Shown here: positions 1-9,190 of the stretch, piece after piece | How positions within the stretch are numbered: the stretch's first letter is position 1 | Layout: every line of letters begins with the position of its first letter | From: Corallococcus caeni | Lineage (GTDB): Bacteria > Myxococcota > Myxococcia > Myxococcales > Myxococcaceae | Direction of reading: 5' to 3' | DNA: 64,000 nucleotides | NCBI RefSeq assembly: GCF_036245865.1 | Contig: NZ_BTTW01000007.1 | Coordinates: 124,001 to 188,000 of the forward strand | Translations under genes and position numbers: made by a program | Notes under the pieces: model-generated | Seen by the model: only the letters and a program-made list of their open reading frames with translations | What the model was told of the DNA's origin: nothing | Database searches by the model: none

Positions 1-3000
1 CCAGGGGGAGCCGAAGCGGAACCGCAGCTGCACCGTCTTCCCGGCGAACCGCGAGCCGAAGTCCAGCCGCGTGCCCACGTTCATCCGCGGCCAGGCGCTG
101 CTCTGCGCGACGAACGCCTGACGACCGCCCAGGGTGTTGCTCGTGGTCGAGTCGATCTTCCCGCCGTACCCCGGGGCGACATACAGGCTCACGTCCTCCC
201 AGGTCTGCCCGCCGTCCTGGGTGAGCTCGATGACGCCGCCCGTCCAGAAGGTCTTCCGGCCCGTCCAGGAGTCCACGTCGAAGGCGAAGCGATACCGGTG
301 GTCGAACGTCACCACGAAGGGCGCCGAGTCCGACACCGTGAGGCGGGGCGACACCAGCGCCGTGTCCGCGACGTCAAGGTCATCCGCGATGAACCAGACG
401 TGGTTGGCCGCGTCCGCCGTGGCGTCCGGGGCCAGCACCCGTCGCCACGCCTGATCCGGGGCCCCCGTCAGCACCACCGTGCTCCAGGTCGTCGCGGGGA
501 GCTCCAGGGTGTCCGTCGTGGAGGCCTCCTCGTCGTGATCCAGCTTGAGGCTGTGCCGGAGCGGGACGGGGGCCTGGCAGAAAGCGGAGCCGCTCGGCGT
601 GAACGTCAGCTCCAGATCTCGCGGCTGCGCCGGTGAGACGGCCAGCTCGATGGGGATGGCCATGGAGATGGACCCGAAGGGCGGCACCGGCGGCACGGAC
701 AGCTCCCCCGTGGGGAGGGACACCTCGCCCGGCCGGCTGCTGGTGACGGCCACGGTGATGCCCGCGGAGGCGACAGGCCCCAGGTTGGTGACCTTGAGGT
801 GCAGGGAACCCGCCTCCCCGGCATCGAGGACGCCATCGGGCACCGCGTCGCACGCGCGGCGGGCATCATCCACGCTCACGAATTCGAAGCGCAGGTCCGC
901 CTGGACCGTGTAGGCCTCTTGGACCTCCGTGAAGTTCAGGGACCTGCGCGGAGGGGATCGGGCGCAGGTGCCCGCGCCGCGCCGCGCGAAGGCCTCGGCC
1001 AGGAGGAGCATGTCGCGCGGGTCCTGGGGATTCCAGCTGCCCGCCGCCATGAGCAGGGCGTCGCGCTGCTCTGTGAGGGTGGGGTCCACGGGTGCCAGCG
1101 TCATCCCGGCGACGACGTAGTCCGCCATGCGCCGCTTCACCTCCGCGAAGGACGCGAAGCGCGAGCCCGGCTTCCGGGCCTCGTCGAGCAGCGCCAGGTA
1201 GCCATCGAAGAGCATCGAGGCCCAGACCTCGCCCGCGTTGTGCCATTCCGAGTTGAACCCGCCGTTGTCGCGCAGCGGGTGCTCCACGGGCAGGGGCTCG
1301 TCGTCGCTGAGGTGGCGGAGGCGGAGCGCGTTCTTCGTGGGGTCGCGGGAGTAGGGGACCCGGCGGACGCCGTAATACGGGCTGTCGCCAAAGACATACG
1401 CGGCATAGCCGCCAATCCCATACGTGCCGTTGTAGCCGAAGCCGTCATCCTCCCGGACCATCAGGTGGAGCGCGATGAAGTCCCCCCAGCCCTCGCTCTG
1501 CGCGAAGCACACGGGCAGGTTGCAATCCACCAGCCGCTGGTGGAGCAGGTGCCCCCACTCGTGCGACACCAGGGTGGTGTCAATCGCCCCGTCCCGCTCG
1601 GGGGCGGACGCGCGGATCATCGTTCCCGTCACCGCGCCGTTGGCGAGCAGGGTCTTCAAGGTCTGCCCCGTCTCATACGAAACGGACAGCAGCGGAAGGG
1701 TGGGGTCGAGCAGCGGATCCGACTCGAACATGTCGGGTGGCGCGGCGCCCGCGGTGTGGTTGAGGACGATGAGGCCGGCCGCGCCCGCGGCCTGGGCGTT
1801 CACCGCCTTGATCTCGTAGGAGCAGTTGCCGCCCCGGTCGGCCAGGACGATGGCGCCCGAGACGTCGTTGGTCAGCGCCTGGCAGGCGGTGGTCACCGAC
1901 GGGGAACCGCTCTGGGCCACGACGAGCCGGAGCGAGTCCAGGTGGAAGGTGCGTGCGCCGAAGTGGGCCTCGCCCGTGGCGTACTCCGTCCCCTCGACCT
2001 GGAAGGACCGGGTCGCTGGCATCTCGAAGAGGAACATCTCCAGGCGGGGGGCCTGGCCGTCGTCCGGCACGTAGATGGCGACGTTGTTGCGGGACTGGGG
2101 GTTGGGCGCCTGGTTCTGGGCTTCGGCGAGCAGCGCGTCGCCTTCCACGCCGCCCCGGCCGTAGTTCTTCAGTTGGGCGTTGCCCGCGGCCTCCGTGAAG
2201 CCGGAGGCGTAGAAGTAATCGTGCAGCCAGTTGGTCGTGTAGAAGAGGCTGGTGATGGCGGCCTGTGTCTGCGACGGACGGGCCAGGGGCTCCAGCGTGG
2301 GCTCGTAGTCGTAATGGAAGTCACGGGTGGCGGGATTTACGAAGGCCCAGGTGTCGGAGCCCTCGGTATACCCATCCGGGTTGAAGTGGTCCGCATAGGC
2401 AGCCACGTTGTTGCCGGAGCTGGTGGTCGCGCCCGGAGGCAACCAGGAATCCACTCCCCCCGCATGGGCGCGTCCGTCCACGGAGATGTCGCGCGGGGAC
2501 TCGAAGGCCGGCTCGAACGTCGTGTCGGGGATGCCCGTGGGATGCGGCGTGAAGTCCCGCAGGGGCCCATCCCGGGGCGTCCCGTCCGCGTCCGCCCAGA
2601 CGCGGTAGGAATAGCTGTCATGGAAGATGCGATTGCCGCGCTGGAGCGTGCCGCCCTGGTCGGCATCCACCAGGTATTCGTAGCCGCGCCGGCCTTCCTG
2701 TCCGGTGCGCTCCGCGAGCACGTCCACGGCCCAGGCGGGCACGAGCCGGTCCGCCTGGGGGAAGTACACCTGCCGGACCTCGGAGGGGACGACCAATGAC
2801 ACACCCGCGCGCTTCGCGCCCCGGCCAGGAGCGAGGTCGAACCGCTGGCGGCCCGTGGACGTGGCCCCCGCCTGGGCCACCACGGCCTTGTCGTCCAGCG
2901 TGATGCCGTAGAGGTCTCCCAGCGAGGCGGCCACCGCCTGGGACGCGGACGTGCGGAAGGCGCTCCGGGCGGTCGCCCGTGCCCCCTCCACGCCGTCATG

Positions 3001-3456
3001 CAGGCTGCCGGTGATGCCGACGAGCGACAGGTCGCGCGTCATCAGCACCTTCAGCTCGTTGTGGACCACGTCGATGCCGCCCACGCGCTGGCGGAAGGCC
3101 ACGATGATGCCGCCGCGGCCCGTGTCGTGGATCCGGTGCACGAAGGCGGCCCGCAGCGCGGCGGGGGACAGCCGGTACAGGGCCGCGTGCTCTTCCAGGT
3201 ACCGCCGCGCCGCGGCCTCAGGCGTTTTCTGCACCCCGAGGGAGGCTGGCCGCCCCGGCGGGGCCCACGCCAGCGTGGGGACGCCGCGCTCCGCGTCCCT
3301 GGCGACGACGGTGAGGGACGGTGATGCGTCCGTGACGTCCCCGGCCTGCGTTCCCAGGCCGGGGGCGTTGTCAGCGGGGGCTTCCGCCGCGCAGCCCATC
3401 CAGAGGGCGAGCATCAGTCCTCCCGTGGCTGTGCGGCTCCTCAGATTTTTGAGCAC
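1..3456 (-). CDS. M36 (fungalysin-type) zinc metalloprotease lipoprotein, C-terminus beyond left edge
   Basis: A secreted metalloendopeptidase with an inhibitory prodomain. I start it at a GTG (3456) because this gives a basic N-terminus, a hydrophobic stretch and a lipobox ending in Cys22 (LWMGC); an in-frame ATG 14 codons later is the alternative. Residues about 65-145 look like an FTP propeptide. The zinc motif HEWGH begins at His632 and the third-ligand motif EGWGDF follows at Glu655, the M36 arrangement. About 350 further residues of beta-rich sequence run off the window, so length and C-terminal domains are unknown. It lies 48 bp downstream of the next gene on the same strand and may share its transcript. 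Family assignment is firm; substrate unknown. Confidence 0.9.
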   Translation of the reverse strand, partial: MLKNLRSRTATGGLMLALWMGCAAEAPADNAPGLGTQAGDVTDASPSLTVVARDAERGVPTLAWAPPGRPASLGVQKTPEAAARRYLEEHAALYRLSPAALRAAFVHRIHDTGRGGIIVAFRQRVGGIDVVHNELKVLMTRDLSLVGITGSLHDGVEGARATARSAFRTSASQAVAASLGDLYGITLDDKAVVAQAGATSTGRQRFDLAPGRGAKRAGVSLVVPSEVRQVYFPQADRLVPAWAVDVLAERTGQEGRRGYEYLVDADQGGTLQRGNRIFHDSYSYRVWADADGTPRDGPLRDFTPHPTGIPDTTFEPAFESPRDISVDGRAHAGGVDSWLPPGATTSSGNNVAAYADHFNPDGYTEGSDTWAFVNPATRDFHYDYEPTLEPLARPSQTQAAITSLFYTTNWLHDYFYASGFTEAAGNAQLKNYGRGGVEGDALLAEAQNQAPNPQSRNNVAIYVPDDGQAPRLEMFLFEMPATRSFQVEGTEYATGEAHFGARTFHLDSLRLVVAQSGSPSVTTACQALTNDVSGAIVLADRGGNCSYEIKAVNAQAAGAAGLIVLNHTAGAAPPDMFESDPLLDPTLPLLSVSYETGQTLKTLLANGAVTGTMIRASAPERDGAIDTTLVSHEWGHLLHQRLVDCNLPVCFAQSEGWGDFIALHLMVREDDGFGYNGTYGIGGYAAYVFGDSPYYGVRRVPYSRDPTKNALRLRHLSDDEPLPVEHPLRDNGGFNSEWHNAGEVWASMLFDGYLALLDEARKPGSRFASFAEVKRRMADYVVAGMTLAPVDPTLTEQRDALLMAAGSWNPQDPRDMLLLAEAFARRGAGTCARSPPRRSLNFTEVQEAYTVQADLRFEFVSVDDARRACDAVPDGVLDAGEAGSLHLKVTNLGPVASAGITVAVTSSRPGEVSLPTGELSVPPVPPFGSISMAIPIELAVSPAQPRDLELTFTPSGSAFCQAPVPLRHSLKLDHDEEASTTDTLELPATTWSTVVLTGAPDQAWRRVLAPDATADAANHVWFIADDLDVADTALVSPRLTVSDSAPFVVTFDHRYRFAFDVDSWTGRKTFWTGGVIELTQDGGQTWEDVSLYVAPGYGGKIDSTTSNTLGGRQAFVAQSSAWPRMNVGTRLDFGSRFAGKTVQLRFRFGSPW

Positions 3457-3504
3457 CTTGGGCCCCCACTGTCGCGGTTTCTCGCGGACGCGTGAATCCT
3501 GCCA

Positions 3505-6500
3505 TCAATTGCAGATATCCGTGTCCCGCAGCCGGCTGAGCATTCCGACGGCATTGCCTTTCAGTGAGCGTGCGTAGATTCCACCCACCCAGCTCCCGTC
3601 GGAGAACGAGACGTTGGCATTCGGGGCAAGAACCGTGCCGTAGAAGCCATAGTCAAAGGCGGTGAGGCTGGTGGCCTCCGGGAAGTTGAAGAGGATGCCG
3701 TGCTCGTCGATGCCGCCGCTGAAGGTGTGGCCGAAGTTGGTGAAGGTCGCGGACGTGCCCCGGACGTTGATGACCGCCAGGCTGTTGGCGGGGGCGTTGA
3801 TGGACAGCAGCACGGCGCCGGTGAAGTACGAGGCCTTGACGTCGAAGACATTCACCTTCGGATCCTTGCCGGTGAGCGTGACGCCCCCCCAGGACTCGCG
3901 CGTGGCGGTGCCGTTGGTGGGCAGGGCCCCCAGCTCCGCGGAGAGTGCGCGCAGGGCGCTGCCCTGGTTGGTGAAGTTGATGGGCGTGGCCCTGGCCACG
4001 TTCCCACGGGGGTAGAAGACGTTGGATTGCTGGGTGAGCGTCCCGCCGTAGCGGGCGTCGCCCCAGACATAGCCATTGGACAGGGAGAGGTTGCCGCCCG
4101 CGACCAGGACGTTGGCCGTGTCGCTCGCGGGCAGCATCCCGCCCACGGAGAAGTTCTGGAGGGAGATGTTTCGGCCCGCGGCCAGCTTGCCCTGGACCTC
4201 GTTGCCCTGCAGGTAGTCCTCCAGCACGAAGAGGTTGTACTCGCCCAGCCGGACCGGGATGCAGGTCGCGGAGCTCTCGTCGCCCACCGTGACGGTGATG
4301 CTGGTGAGCACCGTGCCGTTGCGGACCGCGACGGTGGCCATGCCCTTGGAGACACCCGTCAGCGTCCCGTCAGGGGTGATGGTGGCGATGCCCGTGTTGG
4401 AGACCGAGTACAGCGTGCCCCGCGCGGGCGAGGAGATGTCCCGCGTCACGCCGTCCGTGTAACGGCCATTCACCACCAGCTTCCGCTTCGTGCCGGGGCC
4501 TCGCAGGGTGGCGTCCCCGTTGAGGACCTGGATGGTGCTCAGCTGGGCGGAGGAGCTGACGGTCAGGGGGATGGTGGCGGAGCGCAGCATCCGGCCCTGG
4601 CTGTCGATGCCGTAGGCGACGAGCTCCATCGAGCCAAGGGCCTGCGCGGGGACCTGGAACGAGGTCGTGAACGGCCCCGACTCGAGGATGGAGGCCGTGC
4701 CCTCCCCCAGGATGAGGACGGTCTCTGGCTGGAAGCCTCCCGCACCGGCGACGCTCACCGTCACCGTGCCCCCCGGCGATACCACGGTGCCGGGTTGGGG
4801 GGACGTGATGACCACGGAGCCCGCGACGGCGGTGGCGCGGGCCTCACGGACGCGCTCCGGGGCCGGCAGCGCGGTGAACCCCGCGCAGCTGTTCACCGGG
4901 GGAACGGTGCTGGGCCTGGGAATGGAGGCGACGAAGTCCGGCCCGCCGACAGGGCTGTTGAGCAGCTGGCGGATCCGGTCCCGGTGGGCCGCGTTGATCT
5001 GCACCTTGAAGTGCTCCGAGTTCCGGTTCGTCAGCGCCACGGTGAACGGGGTGATGGCGGAGCTGCCCGTCGCGGTGCCGCCCTGCTGTTCCGCGGTCCC
5101 GGCGAAGACGTCGTGCGAGTCGTTGCAGAACAGCCTGCTGTTGGAGCCCAGGATGAGCTTCTGCCGCTCCAGCGTGGACAGGCTGCGGGAATACGGGTGG
5201 TGGGTCTCCATCTGCTGGTAGAGGACCTTGAGGCCGTCCGGAAGCAGGCCCCACGTCGGGGTCCGTGGCAGCGGCTGTGCTCCCTGGCCGACGAGGAAGT
5301 GCGTGGGGACATCCGTCTGCCGGAGGTTGCTGACGAGCGCGCTGCCCACCTGGAGGTCGTCAATGGCCGCGCCTCCAGGGGCATCGAGCGAGATGTTGAA
5401 CGGAGGCGTCGCGAGGACGTCCTTCACCACCGTCCAGGTGGCGGGGAGCGTGGCCTTGAGGTCGTCGCGCATGCGGACGAGCTCGGTGGCCATGCGCGTC
5501 CCCCCGTGGGGCGCGTTCAGGCTGATGAGCCGGTTGATGTCGCCCTCCTTGAAGGTCGCGACGCTCCGGTAGTTGGCCGAGTCGATGTACCTGCGGGTCA
5601 GCAGTCCGCCCGCACCGTGGGCGACGACGTCCACCTGGGTGACGGCGATCTGCCCCTGCCGCAGCTCGAGCAGCGCCTCGTAGATGGCGTTGGGAACCGC
5701 GAGCTCGTTGTCCGCCTGGGTCAGGCTTTCCGAGCTCGTCGCGGAGTAGTCCGCGCACGTCGTGCGGAAGAGGCTGCTCGTGGCGATGCCCTCCGTCCCC
5801 TGCCAGGCGGAGCACGAGGACCAGACGTCGTGGACGAGCACCAGCGGCGGCCGGACGATGGCGAGCTCGACCGTCGACGTGTAGCCCGTTCCCGACGTCG
5901 GCGTGTAGGTGCCGGAGAGGGTCACGGGCCGGGTGGTGGCGTTCTCGAAGCCCCCGGTGTTGAAGTCCGGGGGGCTCGTGTAGAGCGCGAACGCGTAGTG
6001 CACACCGCCCACGGGGACGGTGGGCACGGTGACGGAGGCCGCCCGGGTGGAGGTCCCCACCGCGCCCAGGCCGCCGTTGGCCGGGCTCGTCCCGCTGAGC
6101 GAGAAGGTCATGGTCCCGGCGGAGGGCAGCTTGGAGCGCAGCAGGACCTGCGTCACGCCGTCCGCGGCCACGCCCTGGACCGACGGGATCGCCTCGGACG
6201 ACGGCGCCGACAGCTGCATGGGGTCCGCCACCACGGCGCCCGTATACGGGTGGATGAGGGTCGGGTTCGGGTTGACCACCTCCATGTTGGCGAAGGTGAT
6301 GTTGTCGATGACCACCGCGGAGTCCAGGACGCCGTCACCCAGGTCGCTGATCTCGAACTCGATGGTGACCTGGGTGCCGCGCAGGACCTCGAAGTTGACG
6401 GTGCGGAAGTCCGTGATGCCGGCATCGGGGAACAGCAGGATGTCGGGCGGGTAGGTGGCGGGGAAGAAGTCCACCCCGGACGGGTCGTCGGAGAACAGCG

Positions 6501-7140
6501 TGTCGTAGCCGGTGCCCGCCGCGCGCGTGGAGGAGACGTCGAAGAACGTGGCGCTGTTCACCGACGAATCCGCCACGGTGCGCGTGCCCAGCCCGTCGAT
6601 GACGCGCGCCGTGAACGTGTCGTTGAACGCCGTCCCGACGTACTCGGGGGACTCGGCGCTGAGGAACCGGAAGTCGAAGGCCATCCGGTTGCTGCCGGCC
6701 GGCACGTTGAGCGTGACGCGGTAGACGACCTTGTCACCCTCGACGCCCGAGGGCGGATAGTCCGTCCCCGGCTCCGGCAGGTTGGCGACGTTGATGTTGC
6801 CCGTGCTCATGATGAACAGCGAGCTGCCCTTGCGCGGCAGGATGTCGCCGTAGGAGGGCGCCACCATGGCCGCCTGGGGGTTGGGGCTGGTGAGCGACGC
6901 GGTCGCCACCGCCCCCGCCGGGAGGTCCAGCGCGGACGCGACCTCCGCGGTGGTGACGAGCGAAGCCTTCACGGCCCCGGGCTTCGCCAGGTGCTGGCTC
7001 GCGATGCGCTGGCGCTCGGCCAGGGCCTCGGCGCTCAAGACCCGCGGGGGCTTCTCGGTGGACGACGGCTCGGGAGGATCCCCGCACGCCATCCCCAGGG
7101 CGGCGAAGAGCGGGAACAGGAAGGTCTTGAACGGCTGCAT
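3505..7140 (-). CDS. Large lipoprotein: choice-of-anchor L-like, lipase-like fold lacking Ser, Ig-like, choice-of-anchor A-like domains
   Basis: A 1211-residue exported protein. The ATG at 7140 gives a typical lipoprotein signal (MQPFKTFLFPLFAALGMAC) with GGAG upstream; a longer frame to 7224 lacks this. Residues about 60-280 resemble a choice-of-anchor L domain. Residues about 430-780 follow an alpha/beta lipase layout (LVLVHDVW, VDVVAHGAGGLL near 508, a later SHDVF and a His region), but the expected nucleophile in AHSxGG is Gly, so it may be a pseudo-lipase or binding module. Residues about 860-950 look like a bacterial Ig-like domain; from about 960 to the end the sequence matches the choice-of-anchor A type (LGEYNLFVLEDYLQG). 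Function unknown; surface adhesin or scaffold is an inference. Confidence 0.8.
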   Translation of the reverse strand: MQPFKTFLFPLFAALGMACGDPPEPSSTEKPPRVLSAEALAERQRIASQHLAKPGAVKASLVTTAEVASALDLPAGAVATASLTSPNPQAAMVAPSYGDILPRKGSSLFIMSTGNINVANLPEPGTDYPPSGVEGDKVVYRVTLNVPAGSNRMAFDFRFLSAESPEYVGTAFNDTFTARVIDGLGTRTVADSSVNSATFFDVSSTRAAGTGYDTLFSDDPSGVDFFPATYPPDILLFPDAGITDFRTVNFEVLRGTQVTIEFEISDLGDGVLDSAVVIDNITFANMEVVNPNPTLIHPYTGAVVADPMQLSAPSSEAIPSVQGVAADGVTQVLLRSKLPSAGTMTFSLSGTSPANGGLGAVGTSTRAASVTVPTVPVGGVHYAFALYTSPPDFNTGGFENATTRPVTLSGTYTPTSGTGYTSTVELAIVRPPLVLVHDVWSSCSAWQGTEGIATSSLFRTTCADYSATSSESLTQADNELAVPNAIYEALLELRQGQIAVTQVDVVAHGAGGLLTRRYIDSANYRSVATFKEGDINRLISLNAPHGGTRMATELVRMRDDLKATLPATWTVVKDVLATPPFNISLDAPGGAAIDDLQVGSALVSNLRQTDVPTHFLVGQGAQPLPRTPTWGLLPDGLKVLYQQMETHHPYSRSLSTLERQKLILGSNSRLFCNDSHDVFAGTAEQQGGTATGSSAITPFTVALTNRNSEHFKVQINAAHRDRIRQLLNSPVGGPDFVASIPRPSTVPPVNSCAGFTALPAPERVREARATAVAGSVVITSPQPGTVVSPGGTVTVSVAGAGGFQPETVLILGEGTASILESGPFTTSFQVPAQALGSMELVAYGIDSQGRMLRSATIPLTVSSSAQLSTIQVLNGDATLRGPGTKRKLVVNGRYTDGVTRDISSPARGTLYSVSNTGIATITPDGTLTGVSKGMATVAVRNGTVLTSITVTVGDESSATCIPVRLGEYNLFVLEDYLQGNEVQGKLAAGRNISLQNFSVGGMLPASDTANVLVAGGNLSLSNGYVWGDARYGGTLTQQSNVFYPRGNVARATPINFTNQGSALRALSAELGALPTNGTATRESWGGVTLTGKDPKVNVFDVKASYFTGAVLLSINAPANSLAVINVRGTSATFTNFGHTFSGGIDEHGILFNFPEATSLTAFDYGFYGTVLAPNANVSFSDGSWVGGIYARSLKGNAVGMLSRLRDTDICN

Positions 7141-7212
7141 CGGGTTCACTCCGTGGCGTTGACCGCGTGGGTGCTTCGCGAAGGAAGGCGCGCCCCCACG
7201 GCGGCAACGGCA

Positions 7213-7247
7213 CGGCCACCCCACGCTCGTGAGCCGTGGGGTGGCCG
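7213..7247 (-). terminator. 13-bp perfect hairpin downstream of Hint lipoprotein gene
   Basis: CGGCCACCCCACG (7213-7225) pairs perfectly with 7235-7247 across a 9-nt loop, 27 nt past the stop codon of the minus-strand gene at 7274. No T-run follows, so it could also be a processing or stability hairpin. Confidence 0.5.
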
Positions 7248-7273
7248 CTCAGCCATGCCGTGGGGACAGGGGG

Positions 7274-9127
7274 CTACTTGCGCTGGAGCGACAGCTGGTA
7301 GTCGCGGTGCCAGCGGCTGGGGAGCCGGGCCAGCATGTCGCCCGTCTTCGGCTGCTGGGCGATGGCCTCGTACTTCTTCTGGATCTGCCCGTCGCCCACC
7401 AGGAAGCCGTTGGCGTACACCGCCGTCTGGTCCTCGCCGAGGAGGGCCTTCTCCGCCTGGGAGCCGACCTTGACGTTGTAGACCTTGCCGGTGAACGCCT
7501 CGCGGGTCACTTCGGTGAGCTTGCTGGGGCCGGTGCGCGTCATCACCAGGTCCCCGGTGCGCAGGTCGCGGGCCTGCACCATGCCGCGCGCCACGGCCTG
7601 GATGGGGTGCATCTCCGTCATCAGCAGGCTGCGGCCCGCCGCGTCGCGGATGCGCACCATGGGCGTCGTCTCGATGCCGACGGCCGTGTCCATGATGGTG
7701 AGGGACGGGTTGTAGGGGTTGGTGACGTGGTCGCCCGCCTTCAGGGACTCGATGGCGGCCGGCTTGCCCTCGGCCAGGGCGATCTGCGTGCCCTCGGCCA
7801 GGCAGCTGTTGGTGACGGTGATCTTCTTGAAGACGTAGTCCGGGCGGACGGCGGCCGGGTCGTTGCTCAGGGTGATGGAGGAGCGGTACTTGGTGCCCGC
7901 GGAGACGAGCGGCAGGGAGATGAGCGCGGTCAGCTTCGCGGAGTCCTGCATCTGGCGGCAGCCGTCATCGAAGAAGGCGGCGTTGGTGCCCGTGAGGTCC
8001 CAGGAGAAGGTCTTCTTGTCGGTGCTCAGGGTGACGCGGTTCCAGAACTGATTCATCTTGCCCACGAGCGTGTTGCCGTCGGTGACGTCGCAGCCGCCGC
8101 CCGTGTTGGTGAGGATGAGCTTCAGGTGGCCGGCGTCCGGGCGGGCCACACCCGAGTTCAGGTCCATCTTGAGCTGGTTGATGGCGGTGTCGTCGAAGGT
8201 GTGGCTGCTGGTGACGGAGATGGAGCCCTTGAGCGGCAGCTTGACGGAGTTCAGGTTGCCCGTCAGGTCGTAGTCGCAGTCCTGGGTCCAGGTGCGGTTG
8301 AGGCACACGGAGATGAGGTTGTCGTTGAACGCGACGTCGAGCGGCGCGTCCACCGTGAGGTTGCCCAGGCGGGGCGCCTCGTTGACGACGGGGCCGCTCT
8401 CGATGCCCATCTCCGTGAAGATGTACGAGTCCGTGACGCCCTGCGCGGCGGACTCCTCGACCTTGTAGGAGGAGACGCGGTAGCGCTTGAGGGTCGTCAG
8501 CGCCAGGTTGCCCGTGGCGTTGGTGGTGACGTTGTAGCCACCGTCGAACTCCTCGCGCCACGTCAGGTCGCCCAGCGCGTTGCCGCTGGAGTCCGTGTAG
8601 CTGGTGTCGACGTAGGTGTAGATGGCGCCGCCCGGGAAGGTGGAGGTGGCGGTGCCCAGGCCGTCGTTGGCCACCGCTGTCGTCTCACCCGTGCTGGCCT
8701 CCTCGATGACGTGCATCTCCTGCTTGTCCGCGGTCCCCACCAGGCTGTTGGCCTCCGGGGGCAGCAGGCCGGGCGCGTAGCCCCGGGCCACCTGGTCCTG
8801 GCGCCGCTGCTCCAGGGCCTTGAACAGGTAGGGCGAGTTCTCCGGCGTCTTGCCCGCGAGCTTGAGGCGGGACAGGGCGAAGCGGTGCTGCGCCGGGTCC
8901 GCCAGGTTCAGGCGGATCCGCACGTCCGGCTTCGCGATGGAGTGCAGGTACTTCTGGTCGGAGAGGTAGGTGGCCCACTCGGCCCGGCTCAGCCGGCCCG
9001 GCTCACCCACGCCCTGCTGGTTGCGGCCGTGGAACTCCGGCATGGACTCCTGGGGATTCGACGTGCAGCCGGACAGCAGGCTCAGGCCGGTGCCCGCGAG
9101 CACCAGATAACGACGCATGCGCATCAT
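7274..9127 (-). CDS. Lipoprotein with C-terminal Hint (hedgehog/intein-like) domain
   Basis: A 617-residue lipoprotein. The start at 9127 is set by AAGGAGGA seven bases upstream and a clean lipoprotein signal (LSLLSGC). The middle part is beta-rich and unrecognised. From Cys441 (SCLAEGTQI) to about 590 it is a Hint domain: catalytic-type N-terminal Cys, a block-B-like LLMTEMHPI with Thr and His, and a final VYANGFLVGD. There is no terminal HN followed by Cys, Ser or Thr, so full protein splicing looks unlikely; N-S acyl shift, cleavage or ligation chemistry is possible. It sits between two other exported proteins on the same strand. Hint assignment is strong; biological role unknown. Confidence 0.85.
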   Translation of the reverse strand: MMRMRRYLVLAGTGLSLLSGCTSNPQESMPEFHGRNQQGVGEPGRLSRAEWATYLSDQKYLHSIAKPDVRIRLNLADPAQHRFALSRLKLAGKTPENSPYLFKALEQRRQDQVARGYAPGLLPPEANSLVGTADKQEMHVIEEASTGETTAVANDGLGTATSTFPGGAIYTYVDTSYTDSSGNALGDLTWREEFDGGYNVTTNATGNLALTTLKRYRVSSYKVEESAAQGVTDSYIFTEMGIESGPVVNEAPRLGNLTVDAPLDVAFNDNLISVCLNRTWTQDCDYDLTGNLNSVKLPLKGSISVTSSHTFDDTAINQLKMDLNSGVARPDAGHLKLILTNTGGGCDVTDGNTLVGKMNQFWNRVTLSTDKKTFSWDLTGTNAAFFDDGCRQMQDSAKLTALISLPLVSAGTKYRSSITLSNDPAAVRPDYVFKKITVTNSCLAEGTQIALAEGKPAAIESLKAGDHVTNPYNPSLTIMDTAVGIETTPMVRIRDAAGRSLLMTEMHPIQAVARGMVQARDLRTGDLVMTRTGPSKLTEVTREAFTGKVYNVKVGSQAEKALLGEDQTAVYANGFLVGDGQIQKKYEAIAQQPKTGDMLARLPSRWHRDYQLSLQRK

Positions 9128-9190
9128 GTTGCATCCTCCTTGTTTCAGACGGTGGGGTAGGGACGCGGAAGACAAAGGGACGGCTTCCGC

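Noticed and set aside
799-9160. Very long plus-strand open frames opposite the exported protein genes
   Set aside because: They are composed of Arg/Gly/Ala/His-rich low-complexity sequence with no motifs and lie antisense to minus-strand genes with clear domains; expected in high-GC DNA.
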